From Lentilitoribacter sp039986595 (GTDB taxonomy: Bacteria; Pseudomonadota; Alphaproteobacteria; Rhizobiales; Rhizobiaceae): a stretch of 64,000 nucleotides of DNA. Position numbers and translations under genes: made by a program. Shown in pieces: positions 1 to 9,697 of the stretch. The stretch is from assembly GCA_039986595.1 (NCBI GenBank), contig JBDWQJ010000011.1, forward strand, positions 186,001-250,000. Reading direction: 5' to 3'. A model generated the notes under the pieces. That model was given only the letters and a program-made list of their open reading frames with translations, had not been told where the DNA came from and did not search any database. Numbering within the stretch: the stretch's first letter is position 1; the number at the start of each line of letters is the position of its first letter.

Positions 1-424
1 TTGAAGAACTTGCCACATGCGGCAGCGCTGATATCTTCTCACCTAAAACCTCACGATAAGCGTTGATGTCTTTGGTGCGCACTTTCAGCAAATAATCAAA
101 GGGCCCGGCAATCATATGACATTGCTCAATCTCCGGTATGGTTTCAACCGCTTTGTTAAAGCTCAGCAATGCATTCTTGGTGGTATCTCGCAATTTAACC
201 TCAGCAAAAGCCACATGTCCACGTTCTAGTTTTTGATAATCTACGCTTGCTCTAAATCCAGTGATAAATCCATCATCTATAAGGCGGCGCATGCGCACCT
301 GGCATGGTGTTTTTGATAGGCCTACTTGCTTGGCTAGATCTGTAACCGTCATTCGGCCGTCGACAAGTAACGCATCAATTATTCGCAAATCATACTGATC
401 TAACTGACTTTTAATTCCACTCAT
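1..424 (-). CDS. putR: Lrp/AsnC-family regulator, probable PutR (C-terminus cut by window edge)
   Basis: The reverse strand encodes an Lrp/AsnC regulator starting MSGIKSQLDQYDLRIIDALL. An N-terminal helix-turn-helix (about residues 10-60, with TDLAKQVGLSKTPCQVRMRRL) is followed by the start of the RAM/AsnC ligand domain (FDYLLKVRTKDINAY). The end is missing because the gene runs off position 1. It is divergent from putA. In Rhodobacter and Agrobacterium the PutR activator has this family and position and switches on putA with proline, so the role is inferred from family plus synteny. Confidence 0.88.
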   Translation of the reverse strand, partial: MSGIKSQLDQYDLRIIDALLVDGRMTVTDLAKQVGLSKTPCQVRMRRLIDDGFITGFRASVDYQKLERGHVAFAEVKLRDTTKNALLSFNKAVETIPEIEQCHMIAGPFDYLLKVRTKDINAYREVLGEKISALPHVASSS

Positions 425-444
425 TGAGATCTTTTTCTCCATCA

Positions 445-466
445 AATTGAAGTTATTTAGTCAATT
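445..466. promoter_or_regulatory. Candidate PutR operator, inverted repeat
   Basis: AATTGA and TCAATT are perfect 6-base arms separated by 10 bases. They overlap the -35 region of the putA promoter and lie just upstream of the putR start. A further AATTGAAG half-site occurs at about 483-490. Lrp-type proteins often bind several such sites. Assignment to PutR is inference. Confidence 0.45.
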
Positions 467-474
467 GTTATACT
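447..474 (+). promoter_or_regulatory. Candidate putA promoter
   Basis: TTGAAG (447-452) and TATACT (469-474) are separated by 16 bases, which resembles a housekeeping sigma promoter. It would start RNA near 481. That leaves the TTG at 485 almost leaderless and favours the ATG at 548 as the putA start. Confidence 0.45.
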
Positions 475-547
475 ATTTTATAAATTGAAGTCAAAACGAC
501 CATTAGGAGAGTGTTACACTTTTACCAACAAAGAAGGGATTAGCACC

Positions 548-3500
548 ATGAACAGCTTGTCAGATCATCGCAATTCAATCCGCAAACTCGCACGTGCCAA
601 TGAGTTTGAGGTTTTATCTCAGATTAAGCAAAGCTTTGAACCTGACGCTGCTATCCGTCATGCAACTAATTTACGTGCAACTCAACTGGTTGAAAACATC
701 CGTTCTGATGGTCGACCTGGGTTAATGGAAGTGTTTTTGGCTGAATATGGTCTATCAACCGACGAAGGCGTGGCATTGATGTGCTTGGCTGAAGCGCTAT
801 TACGAGTGCCAGATGCAGAAACAATTGATGAGTTGATTGAAGATAAGATTTCACCATCCTCCTGGGGCGAGCATTTGGGCAGTTCAAGCTCATCATTGGT
901 TAATGCCTCAACTTGGGCACTCATGTTGTCTGGCAAGGTTCTAAAAGATCCTAAAGGCAATGGCATTGCTGATCTTTTGCACAGCGCGGTTAAACGATTG
1001 GGTGAACCCGTTATTCGTCTTGCCGTACAAAGCGCAATGAAAGAAATGGGGCATCAGTTCGTCTTAGGCGAAACAATTCAAGAAGCAGTAGAACGCGGAA
1101 AATCTTCGCAGGAATTGGGCTATACCTATTCATACGATATGTTGGGCGAAGCTGCCCTCACCTATAAAGACGCAACCACGTTTTTCCATGCTTATTGTGA
1201 TGCAATCCGCACACTCGCAACGCATTCAAAATCAGATGATATAACTAAGAACCCGGGTATCTCGATCAAGCTATCGGCACTTCATCCGCGCTATGAACTC
1301 GCGCAGAAAACCCGCGTGATGGATGAACTTGTGCCGCGTGTTCGCGAGTTGGCTATTCTCGCTAAATCAGCACAAATGGGTCTCAATATTGATGCAGAAG
1401 AAGCTGACCGGCTAGATATTTCACTCGACATAATAGAAGCCGTTTTACGCTCAAAAGAGCTAGAAGGTTGGGACGGGTTTGGTGTTGTTGTGCAGGCCTT
1501 TGGCAAACGCGCATCTGCAGTGATTGATTGGCTTCATGCTCTTTCCACCGAAATGGACCGTAAGATCATGGTTCGTCTTGTCAAAGGTGCCTATTGGGAC
1601 ACAGAGATTAAAATCGCACAAATTGATGGTGTTGAGGATTTCCCTGTCTTCACCCAAAAATCACATACCGATGTTTCTTACATTTGTTGTGCCAAACAAC
1701 TCTTAGCAATGACCGATCGCATATACCCGCAATTTGCGACCCATAACGCACACACGATTGCAGCAATTTTAGAACTTGCAGATGATAAAACCGCATTTGA
1801 ATTCCAGCGGCTCCACGGCATGGGTGAACCTTTGCATGATTTGATCTTAAAGACGCAAGGTGTAAAGGGCAGGATCTATGCCCCCGTTGGTGCGCATAGA
1901 GATTTACTGGCTTACCTTGTCCGTCGCCTATTAGAAAACGGTGCGAACAGCTCGTTCGTCAATCAAATCGTCGACAAGGAAGTCCCTGCAGAAATTGTTG
2001 CAAGCGATCCGTTTACCCAGCTTGACATATGGGATGCAAACTTGCCTTCCAATGTGATCAACCCAAAAGATCTATACCAACCTGAACGTAAAAACTCACA
2101 AGGATGGGATTTAAGAAATACTGATGATCTTTTGCGGTTTAACCAAGTGAGAGAGCCGTTTAGGCAATTCTCATGGACGGCCCAACCACTTATCGCAGGT
2201 AAACTTAATTCAAATGAGCCCGTTGAGATTATAAACCCTGCAAATCTTAATGATATCGTTGGAACCGTGTCTCACGCAACCGAACAAGATGTCGAAACAG
2301 CTTTAAATGCAGCTCAAAGTTGGCAATCCACACAGGCTCATAATCGAGCAGATGTTTTAAATAAAGCTGCTGATCTTTACGAAGAAAACGCTGGTGAAAT
2401 TTTTGCAGCATTATGCCGTGAAGCGGGCAAAACACCGCTTGATGCAGTAGCTGAAATTCGTGAAGCTGTTGATTTTTTGAGGTATTATGCAGCTCAGGCT
2501 GTGCAGCTTGGAGATCAACAGCCCCGCGGAATTATCAGCTGTATTTCACCCTGGAACTTTCCACTTGCCATTTTCACCGGGCAAATTTCAGCAGCACTTG
2601 CAGCTGGAAATGGAGTTTTGGCAAAGCCAGCCGATCCCACACCAATCACCGCTTCAATTGCTGTTAAACTTATGCATCGTGCTGGCGTGCCTAAAGACGT
2701 CTTGCAGCTATTGCCAGGAGCAGGTGCTATTGTTGGTGCAAAAATCACCTCAGATGAGCGCGTGAATGGTGTATGTTTTACAGGTTCAACGTCCGTTGCT
2801 CAAATCATCAACAAGGCCATGGCTGGCAACCTTGCGCCAGATGCGTTGTTCATTGCTGAAACGGGCGGATTAAATGCGATGATTGTCGACTCCACCGCCC
2901 TACCCGAGCAAGCGGTGAAAGATATAGTCGAATCCGCCTTTCAATCGGCAGGTCAACGGTGTTCGGCACTGCGTGTGCTTTATCTTCAAGAAGATATTGC
3001 GGATGAATTTTTGGACATGCTTTATGGTGCAATGGACCAGCTTTCCATTGGCCAACCATGGAATATTGAAACCGATATCGGACCTGCGATTACTGCTGTT
3101 GCGCATAATGAGATCTCAAACTATATCCAAAATGCAGAACAGGACAAACGCTTACTTAAGCGACTTTCTATCCCAAGCTCAGGATATTTCGTTGCTCCTT
3201 GTGTTATTAAGGTCAATGGCATCAGTGACTTAGAGAAAGAGATATTTGGGCCTGTATTACACATTGCAACATTTAAAGCTGATGAGATAGATAAAATCGT
3301 CGATGACATTAATGCGAGTGGCTATGGGCTAACCTTTGGGTTGCACACTCGGATTGATGATCGGGTGGAGCAGATCACCAGCCGTCTTAATGTTGGAAAT
3401 ATATATGTTAATCGCAACCAGATCGGTGCAGTTGTTGGCTCTCAACCCTTTGGCGGTGAAGGCATGTCCGGCACTGGGCCGAAGGCTGGTGGTCCGCACT

Positions 3501-4036
3501 ACGTACCTAAGTTCATTGCCTCAACTTTAGTAAATCACCCTGTTGTTGATGGTAATGCCGTCAATATTGACCAGCTACAATTGATACTTGATCAACTCGC
3601 GTCCAAACCGCAACAGGTTTTATCAACATCAGACCTTCCCGGCCCTACGGGTGAATCTAACAGATTATCCACTGTTTCAAGAGGTACAATCTTATGTTTG
3701 GGGCCAACGACTGATGATGCGTTAAAGCAAGCTGAAATCGCTCATGAATGCGGATGTGAGACGCTTATCATTGCACCAAATGCCAAGGGTAAAAACGCAA
3801 TTGATGGTTTCTTATCACGAGACCTTCTCCATGATTTGGACCATATCGATGGTGTTGCGCTTTGGTCCGATGAAGATGATCTAAACCTTGCTCGGCGCGC
3901 AATTGCACAGAGAGAAGGTGCGATTATTCCGCTCATCACGTCTAGCGATATGGCACATCAATGCATTATCGAACGACATATTTGTATTGATACAACAGCT
4001 GCCGGAGGAAATGCATCACTGCTTGCCAGCCAATAA
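548..4036 (+). CDS. putA: Bifunctional proline dehydrogenase / L-glutamate gamma-semialdehyde dehydrogenase PutA
   Basis: The product oxidises proline to P5C with FAD and then to glutamate with NAD. The PRODH barrel is marked by VRLVKGAYWD (about residue 342), ATHNAHT (about 397) and APVGAHRDLLAYLVRRL (about 443). The aldehyde dehydrogenase half shows SPWNFP (about 668), FTGSTS (about 744), AETGG (about 771) and the catalytic Cys in GQRCSALR (about 804). At 1162 residues it has a C-terminal extension past about 1030, as in long-type PutAs, but no N-terminal ribbon-helix-helix domain, so it should not repress itself. ATG 548 is chosen for the AAGAAGGG ribosome site 9-16 bases upstream. An in-frame TTG exists at 485. 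Confidence 0.97.
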   Translation: MNSLSDHRNSIRKLARANEFEVLSQIKQSFEPDAAIRHATNLRATQLVENIRSDGRPGLMEVFLAEYGLSTDEGVALMCLAEALLRVPDAETIDELIEDKISPSSWGEHLGSSSSSLVNASTWALMLSGKVLKDPKGNGIADLLHSAVKRLGEPVIRLAVQSAMKEMGHQFVLGETIQEAVERGKSSQELGYTYSYDMLGEAALTYKDATTFFHAYCDAIRTLATHSKSDDITKNPGISIKLSALHPRYELAQKTRVMDELVPRVRELAILAKSAQMGLNIDAEEADRLDISLDIIEAVLRSKELEGWDGFGVVVQAFGKRASAVIDWLHALSTEMDRKIMVRLVKGAYWDTEIKIAQIDGVEDFPVFTQKSHTDVSYICCAKQLLAMTDRIYPQFATHNAHTIAAILELADDKTAFEFQRLHGMGEPLHDLILKTQGVKGRIYAPVGAHRDLLAYLVRRLLENGANSSFVNQIVDKEVPAEIVASDPFTQLDIWDANLPSNVINPKDLYQPERKNSQGWDLRNTDDLLRFNQVREPFRQFSWTAQPLIAGKLNSNEPVEIINPANLNDIVGTVSHATEQDVETALNAAQSWQSTQAHNRADVLNKAADLYEENAGEIFAALCREAGKTPLDAVAEIREAVDFLRYYAAQAVQLGDQQPRGIISCISPWNFPLAIFTGQISAALAAGNGVLAKPADPTPITASIAVKLMHRAGVPKDVLQLLPGAGAIVGAKITSDERVNGVCFTGSTSVAQIINKAMAGNLAPDALFIAETGGLNAMIVDSTALPEQAVKDIVESAFQSAGQRCSALRVLYLQEDIADEFLDMLYGAMDQLSIGQPWNIETDIGPAITAVAHNEISNYIQNAEQDKRLLKRLSIPSSGYFVAPCVIKVNGISDLEKEIFGPVLHIATFKADEIDKIVDDINASGYGLTFGLHTRIDDRVEQITSRLNVGNIYVNRNQIGAVVGSQPFGGEGMSGTGPKAGGPHYVPKFIASTLVNHPVVDGNAVNIDQLQLILDQLASKPQQVLSTSDLPGPTGESNRLSTVSRGTILCLGPTTDDALKQAEIAHECGCETLIIAPNAKGKNAIDGFLSRDLLHDLDHIDGVALWSDEDDLNLARRAIAQREGAIIPLITSSDMAHQCIIERHICIDTTAAGGNASLLASQ

Positions 4037-4058
4037 GCGATAAAATGTACATTAGGAT

Positions 4059-4973
4059 TTAGCCTGCGCGCCTTTTAGCAGCATATTCACTTGCGATGAA
4101 ATCAAACACCGTGCGCACGCGCCGGCTGGTATGCAACTCTCTATGGGCAACCAGCCACACGGGATAGGCCATTTTGCGAAAACTTGGCATGAGCGATCGT
4201 ACTTTGGGTTCTAGATCGCCCACACGTTCGGGCATAATTCCGATACCAACCCCTGCTTTTGTCAACTCCCAATGCACTAGGTGATTACCTGGGCGCACAA
4301 TGATGTTGTTTTCTGAAATCTCTAAGCCAATGCCAGATAATTGCTTAACCATCTCGTCTGATCCATCAAACCCGACGAATTCGTGTTTTTTTAGATCTTT
4401 GAGTTTCGTTGGCACGCCAAATTTTTCGATATAGTCAGGAGATGCATATAACATCGCCACCTCTTCACCAATCTTGCGTGCTACCAAATCATTTTCTTTG
4501 GGGCGATAGTTACGCATGGCAATATCAGCCTCGCGGCGGCGCAAATCTTTGCTGTCGTCAGAGGCTGCAACTTCGACCTCAACCCCGGGATGAACTTTGC
4601 GCAATTTGGCGATAATTGGTGCTAAATCATAGATCGCAGTGACTTCTGTTGCAGTAATACATATCGACCCTTCTAGGGCTTCAGATCGCCCAGTTGCCGC
4701 CAAAGACATCTGACTTGCAGCTTCCCCCATACTGCGCACGTGTGAGAGTAATTCATGCCCTGAAGGGGTGAGCGTAAGCCCACGTCCCAACCGCTCAAAT
4801 AGTACAACGCCAAGCTCTTCCTCTAGTGCATCAACCTGACGTCCTAACGTAGGTTGCGCCATACCAAGAGCCTTAGCTGCAGCAGAGAGCGAGCCCTCTT
4901 CAGCAGTCACCAAAAATGCCCTTGCTCTGTTCCAGTCAAATTTTACTGATTTCCAATCCATGCATATATGCAT
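4059..4973 (-). CDS. LysR-family transcriptional regulator
   Basis: This 304-residue LysR protein has its winged helix-turn-helix at about residues 12-75 (ARAFLVTAEEGSLSAAAKALGMAQP, read in two parts) and a substrate-binding domain from about 95 onward. It is convergent with putA and divergent from the methyltransferase gene at 5104, which it may control. The start region carries a TGCATATATGCA palindrome, so the true start could be the Met five codons in (4961). The ligand is unknown. Confidence 0.9.
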   Translation of the reverse strand: MHICMDWKSVKFDWNRARAFLVTAEEGSLSAAAKALGMAQPTLGRQVDALEEELGVVLFERLGRGLTLTPSGHELLSHVRSMGEAASQMSLAATGRSEALEGSICITATEVTAIYDLAPIIAKLRKVHPGVEVEVAASDDSKDLRRREADIAMRNYRPKENDLVARKIGEEVAMLYASPDYIEKFGVPTKLKDLKKHEFVGFDGSDEMVKQLSGIGLEISENNIIVRPGNHLVHWELTKAGVGIGIMPERVGDLEPKVRSLMPSFRKMAYPVWLVAHRELHTSRRVRTVFDFIASEYAAKRRAG

Positions 4974-5103
4974 ATCACTCTTACGAAATTAGTCAATTTA
5001 CCATTCTATTACGCATTGGTATAAATCCCAAGAACAATGAACGAACAACTCAAAGCGTCTGGTCCAACCAAACTTTACATTTCTTTACAAACGGGAAACA
5101 CCC

Positions 5104-5841
5104 ATGACACATTCTTCCGTTAAACCTTTAATCCAAGACGCAAAACAGGCAAATTCATCAGGCGACAATGATATGACTGCACTCACTATCCAAAACAATT
5201 CACGCAACAAAAGTACGAACAATAAGGCTTCATTATTTTGGGATAAATTGGCGCAGAAATACGCAGCTCGCCCTGTTGAAGACCCAAAAGCCTATGAGCA
5301 CACTCTTGAGCGGACTAAAGCGCACTTAAAGCCTACGGATCATGTGCTTGAACTTGGTTGCGGCACGGGCACCACATCTTTGATACTTTCCGACCATGTG
5401 CGCCACATCACAGCGCAGGATTTCTCGAAAAAAATGATTGATATTGCTGAGAAAAAACGCGAAGTCGATGGTACAAATAATGTGACATTTGCCCAGAGCA
5501 GTGTGGACGATCTTCCAAGCTTTGAGACTTACGATGTGGTCTTTGCCTCATCACTTTTACATCTATTACCGGATTTGGATGATGCATTATCTCGCATCCA
5601 ACAATCTGTTGAACCCGGTGGATTGTTTATTTCTAAAACAGTCTGTTTAAAAAACCAAAACTTGCTTTACGATATCATGGTTCCGCTTATGCGGCTGGTT
5701 GGTAAAGCGCCTTATGTCAACTTCATCACAGGCGATGAGGTTGAAGAAAAAATCAAACAAAACGGCTTTGAAGTTCTCGAAGCGGATGACCACAATAAAA
5801 AACCCGCTTGCCGTTTTGTTGTTGCGCGTCGCATAGCCTAA
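5104..5841 (+). CDS. Class I SAM-dependent methyltransferase
   Basis: The 245-residue protein has the Rossmann motif I VLELGCGTGTTSL at about residue 83, an acidic motif (ITAQDFS) and a motif IV-like VVFASSLLHLLPDLDDAL segment, so it is a methyltransferase of unknown substrate. The first 45 residues are low in structure, and a second Met at 5173 is a possible start. It lies divergent from a LysR gene and 5' of an MDR oxidoreductase with a structured spacer between them. The three may form a regulated unit (inference). Confidence 0.85.
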   Translation: MTHSSVKPLIQDAKQANSSGDNDMTALTIQNNSRNKSTNNKASLFWDKLAQKYAARPVEDPKAYEHTLERTKAHLKPTDHVLELGCGTGTTSLILSDHVRHITAQDFSKKMIDIAEKKREVDGTNNVTFAQSSVDDLPSFETYDVVFASSLLHLLPDLDDALSRIQQSVEPGGLFISKTVCLKNQNLLYDIMVPLMRLVGKAPYVNFITGDEVEEKIKQNGFEVLEADDHNKKPACRFVVARRIA

Positions 5842-5893
5842 CCACAACTTCGCTCAGCTCCACAAAGCATAAATTGAGCGATGTAGACTATGG

Positions 5894-5978
5894 GCCGACG
5901 CTGCACTCGGCTCCACCTATCCCAGCCATCCCCTTAAAAGCTGGCAGATGGGTGGAGCACCCCCATCGACTCTGCCAG
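5894..5978 (+). promoter_or_regulatory. Structured leader with mutually exclusive hairpins
   Basis: Two sets of inverted repeats overlap. Fold A pairs GCTCCACC (5910-5917) with GGTGGAGC (5951-5958), with inner CCAGC (5922-5926) and GCTGG (5940-5944). Fold B pairs CTGGCAGA (5941-5948) with TCTGCCAG (5971-5978), extended by TGGGTG/CACCCC around a GAG loop. An upstream stem GCCGA/TCGGC (5894-5911) is also possible. A and B cannot form together, as in attenuators or riboswitch platforms. No canonical U-run follows. I recognise no known aptamer. Confidence 0.4.
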
Positions 5979-6012
5979 AATGACTTTTGGCGCGATATTG
6001 AAAGATAATCCG

Positions 6013-7080
6013 ATGACCAACCATTTCTCCCATGAAACATTTTCCGATAATACTTTTTCAAAAGATAGTTTTCTATTGAGCTTGCCAAAGCCAACAAAAA
6101 TGAATGCTGCAACCTACTCCAAATACGGCCCGCCAATAGTCGTTGGCATCCAAGAGGTTCCTGTGCCAGAGATCAAAGACCATGAGGTTTTGATCCGCAT
6201 TCGTGCGGCTAGCGTATCCTCTGGCGACTGGCGGGCGCGTTCCTTAAACTTGCCAAAAGGCTTTGGCTTGCTGGGTCGCCTCATTTTTGGCATCACCGGC
6301 CCACGCAAACCAATTTTGGGAACAGAACTTTCAGGTGAAGTCATCGACGCCGGTAAAGATGTGACAGAATTCGTCGTTGGCGATCAGGTTATAGCATTTG
6401 CCGATGCAGAATTTGGATGTCACGCTGAATATCGCACCTTTGATCAAAACGGATTAATCACGAAAAAACCTAAAAACCTTAGCTTTGAACACACCGCAGC
6501 CCTCTCCTTTGGTGGCACCACCGCACTAAGCTTTTTGCGGGATAAAGCCAAAGTCCAACAAGGCGAGAAAGTGCTCATCATTGGTGCGTCTGGTTCTGTG
6601 GGCTCTGCTGCTGTGCAAATCGGCAAATATCTCGGTGCAGAAGTAACCGGTGTTTGTTCAACACGCAATCTCGATATGGTTAGAGATTTAGGTGCAGATC
6701 ATGTGATTGATTACACCAAACACGAAGTGAGCCAACTTGATGACCATTATGACGTAATCCTAAACGCCAATGCTGAGATTAACATACAACACTATGAACG
6801 CATCTTGCGCCCGCGTGGCCGACTGATTCTGGTCCTTGGCTCATTTGCGCAAGCACTTGGACTTGAGCGCATGTCTCGTCGTGCAAGAAAGCAAGGCAAG
6901 CGTGTCATCGGCGGTGTCGCAACGGCAAAACGCCATGATATTGAACTTCTGGCGCATTTGGCAGCCAATTTGCAATTCACACCTGTGATAGAACATGTTT
7001 ATCCGTTTAGCGATATCATGTGCGCGCATGCGACCGTTGAAAGCGGACATAAACGCGGCAATGTGATTGTTAAGATGTAG
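6013..7080 (+). CDS. NAD(P)-dependent MDR-family alcohol dehydrogenase / quinone oxidoreductase
   Basis: The protein belongs to the zinc-independent medium-chain dehydrogenase family. It has a GroES-like N-terminal half (YSKYGPPIVV... EVLIRIRAASVSSGDWRAR) and a nucleotide-binding fold with GASGSVGSAAVQIGKYLGAEV. Catalytic zinc Cys residues are absent, which fits quinone or enone reductases. The start is uncertain. An ATG at 5980 abuts a hairpin, ATG 6013 is used here, and the family usually begins at the Met at 6100 (MNAATYSKYG), which lacks an obvious ribosome site. Confidence 0.87.
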   Translation: MTNHFSHETFSDNTFSKDSFLLSLPKPTKMNAATYSKYGPPIVVGIQEVPVPEIKDHEVLIRIRAASVSSGDWRARSLNLPKGFGLLGRLIFGITGPRKPILGTELSGEVIDAGKDVTEFVVGDQVIAFADAEFGCHAEYRTFDQNGLITKKPKNLSFEHTAALSFGGTTALSFLRDKAKVQQGEKVLIIGASGSVGSAAVQIGKYLGAEVTGVCSTRNLDMVRDLGADHVIDYTKHEVSQLDDHYDVILNANAEINIQHYERILRPRGRLILVLGSFAQALGLERMSRRARKQGKRVIGGVATAKRHDIELLAHLAANLQFTPVIEHVYPFSDIMCAHATVESGHKRGNVIVKM

Positions 7081-7089
7081 AGCGCTAGA

Positions 7090-7956
7090 TCAATGACCTT
7101 TAACAACCCGCTCGCGCCACATCATATAAAGCCCTGAGGCAACGATAAGCGCTGCACCCAACAGCACCCAAAACCCAGGCTTCTCATCAAATAACAACAC
7201 ACCAAATCCCATTAAAAAGACCAAACGCGAATAACGATAGGGAGAGACAACGGAGACCTCTGCCGAACGCACAGAAGCGATAATCAAAAAATATCCAAAT
7301 GCGCCAAGCATTACCATTCCAATAAGAGTGAATAGATGCTCGTTAGGTGGGATAAAGCTCTCGCCATTTATCATCATCCAGATAATTGGAACGGGTATGG
7401 TTGCCATCATTGTGTAACAAGCAAGGCTCGCTGATGACATATCAGGAGGTGTTACGCGTGTTGTTAAATCGCGCACGGACAATGCAATTGCTGCGATAAA
7501 AGCAAGAAGGACTGTGGGCTCAAATGCTTCTGCACCTGGCTGAATGATCATCAACACGCCAATGAAACCGATAATAATCGATGTCCATCGTCGCCAACTC
7601 ACCCGCTCCCCAAGCCATAAAACCGCTCCAAATGTTACCAGCAGTGGAACAGATTGAATGATCGCACCAATGGTTGACAAATCGATCAAAGAGAGCGCGA
7701 GGACCATACTAATGAGCCCAATAATTTCGGCTATATAACGAATGATCAGAACTTTGGAGATAGCTCTTTTGTTCCATATGCTATCGCCTTGATACGTCGC
7801 AAGCGACGCAAAAACAATAAATCCACCTGTCGTGAGAAAAAATATGGTTTGCGCTGGGGTTACTGCACCTGAGACGAGCTTGATTAAAGTGTCGGTTGCG
7901 GCAAACGCAAACATGGACACGACCATAAAGGCGATGGCTTTTGTATTATTATTCAT
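7090..7956 (-). CDS. EamA-type (DMT superfamily) permease
   Basis: This 288-residue inner-membrane protein has ten hydrophobic segments arranged as two EamA repeats (first ending near LGERVSWRRW, second near LFDEKPGFWVLLGAALIVAS). The family exports or imports small metabolites by drug/metabolite-type transport, and the substrate here is unknown. It is convergent with the MDR gene, with 9 bases between the stops, so the two are not an operon. Confidence 0.9.
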   Translation of the reverse strand: MNNNTKAIAFMVVSMFAFAATDTLIKLVSGAVTPAQTIFFLTTGGFIVFASLATYQGDSIWNKRAISKVLIIRYIAEIIGLISMVLALSLIDLSTIGAIIQSVPLLVTFGAVLWLGERVSWRRWTSIIIGFIGVLMIIQPGAEAFEPTVLLAFIAAIALSVRDLTTRVTPPDMSSASLACYTMMATIPVPIIWMMINGESFIPPNEHLFTLIGMVMLGAFGYFLIIASVRSAEVSVVSPYRYSRLVFLMGFGVLLFDEKPGFWVLLGAALIVASGLYMMWRERVVKGH

Positions 7957-8153
7957 CGTCTTCTTTTCCGGGATTTATTTCAATGAATTATATCGATGCG
8001 ACAGACGTATCAGAGATATTTCAATTGTCCAATCGGATCTTCGGGGAATTAAGTAAGGCCGTCCATACTTTTGTGTAAAACAAAGCATCGTTGCGGTAAA
8101 AAACTCCGGTAAGTTCGACATTTTCATCGAAACCATATATCCGTGGGGTTATT

Positions 8154-8978
8154 ATGGGGGGTGCGATGAAATTAAAAGAATTCTTTTACAAATTTGGATT
8201 TCGTCCAAATTACAGATTTTTTCCGTCGATCAAAACATCAGTAGGAAATTATGGTGGCAAGAACGTTGAGTTTTATCAATGGCGGGAACCAAAAGCTAAA
8301 GATTTAAAGCTGAACGCCGATGAAATTGCTGAGCTTTCATCTATTATCAAAAAAGGTGATACAGCCATTGACGTTGGCGCACATATTGGTGACAGCACAT
8401 TGCCCATTGCGCTCGCATGCGGCCCTAAGGGCAAAGTTTTCGCATTTGAACCGAACCCAATTGTTTTTGCGACTTTAGCTAAAAATGCTGAAATTAATCC
8501 TGAGCTCACACAGATCATAGCAATTCCATTTGCTTGTACAGATGAAGACGTTCAAATGGATTTTAAGTATTCAGAAGCTTCCATGTCTAATGGAGGTGAC
8601 AAAAGCAATGCTGGTTTCAGAGATGGGCATACATTCCCCATACCGGTAAATGGATTGAATCCTTTATCCTTTTTGGAAGATCGTTATGCCGCTGATCTTG
8701 AAAAGTTAAGCTACATCAAGATTGATGTCGAAGGCCTCGACTATCTTGTTCTAAAGCAGTTTGAAACACTTATCGACAAGCAAAAACCCTTTATCAAATT
8801 TGAAATCGCCAAGTTTACCAGCAAAGAAATGCGAAACTCTTTGCAAAGGTTTTTCAAAAATAAATCTTATAAGTTTTACCGCGTGAATGAAGAACAGAAC
8901 AAATTAGCTGGCTTTGAGGCTGATAACGATATTTTCTTTTACCCTCGCCATTGCGATGTCTTTTGCGTGCCGACATAA
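8154..8978 (+). CDS. FkbM-family methyltransferase
   Basis: The 274-residue protein shows an FkbM SAM-binding core: DTAIDVGAHIGDSTLPIALA near residue 65, VFAFEPNPIVF near 95 and the C-terminal YIKIDVEGLDYLVL motif near 184. FkbM enzymes O-methylate sugars or secondary metabolites. No glycan or biosynthetic cluster is nearby, so the target is unknown. GGGG at 8144-8147 supports the ATG at 8154, and a second in-frame ATG (8166) follows closely. Confidence 0.86.
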   Translation: MGGAMKLKEFFYKFGFRPNYRFFPSIKTSVGNYGGKNVEFYQWREPKAKDLKLNADEIAELSSIIKKGDTAIDVGAHIGDSTLPIALACGPKGKVFAFEPNPIVFATLAKNAEINPELTQIIAIPFACTDEDVQMDFKYSEASMSNGGDKSNAGFRDGHTFPIPVNGLNPLSFLEDRYAADLEKLSYIKIDVEGLDYLVLKQFETLIDKQKPFIKFEIAKFTSKEMRNSLQRFFKNKSYKFYRVNEEQNKLAGFEADNDIFFYPRHCDVFCVPT

Positions 8979-9118
8979 CTGCATTTTGCAGGGCCCTTCC
9001 CCAATATTTTTTGGAGGAATAGGAAATAATAATTGTCTCACTATCGTGGGAAGACATAAAAAGTGCATGCAATTAAACATGATACAAGTTGCTGAAGGAA
9101 ATTTTAGCGATGCTTAAT

Positions 9119-9697
9119 CTATTCCAAAATCGTCCAACTTTTCAAATGCGTTGGAATAACCTTGCAAAGACCAATAACAAGATCTCGCGACATGTATGGC
9201 CCTGCTTTTCTGCTGTCACCTGATGATGCGAGACAGAAATTATCAATACCTTGCGGGCGAATTTGTGCGCTATTTTGATCGTATGAGAATTTTTGCATGA
9301 TCGTTCGCTGGCATTTCACCAGTTTCAAATTCCCCATAGCATTGTCATTGAAAATTTCCTTGGAGGCAATTTCAGCACATAAATTGTTGAAAGTTGCAGA
9401 CTTGATTTGGCCCGTTCTTGCATCAAATGCAAATTGCACGTCTCCACCTTGCTGTTTGCATGAATGTAGATGCAGCTTATCGGACATTCCGCGCCCTACA
9501 GTATCGATACAATAACCAAGTTTATCCTTTTCATCCAAATTGTTGGACAAGTGGATCACCGGTGCAGGTGTCTTTATTTTCGGCATTTGATCGCTGGGCG
9601 TTATGATTTGAGCTTGCGTTGGAATAGATAAAAAAACGAGCGCACTTATCCCGAGGCCACACACGGAATTTAACAATTTCTGTTCTTTGCTTGGCAA
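9119..9697 (-). CDS. Secreted ricin B-like beta-trefoil protein
   Basis: The 192-residue product has a Sec signal peptide (hydrophobic stretch VCGLGISALVFLSIPTQAQ, cleavage near residue 30). The mature part resembles a lectin-like beta-trefoil, with YCIDTVGRG, LHLHSCK and FAFDARTGQIKSA repeats and spaced Cys residues (YCI, HSC, NLCAE, VKCQ, NFCLAS, GLCKV). Ricin-type domains bind sugars at the surface or outside the cell. No catalytic domain is attached. The fold is inferred from repeat pattern only. Confidence 0.65.
   Translation of the reverse strand: MPSKEQKLLNSVCGLGISALVFLSIPTQAQIITPSDQMPKIKTPAPVIHLSNNLDEKDKLGYCIDTVGRGMSDKLHLHSCKQQGGDVQFAFDARTGQIKSATFNNLCAEIASKEIFNDNAMGNLKLVKCQRTIMQKFSYDQNSAQIRPQGIDNFCLASSGDSRKAGPYMSRDLVIGLCKVIPTHLKSWTILE

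Noticed and set aside
8979..9118. Possible sRNA in the gap after the FkbM gene (CTGCA/TGCAG hairpin, CCCC and GGAGG words)
   Set aside because: Stems are short and imperfect, with no clear promoter or terminator; likely just the region between two convergent genes.
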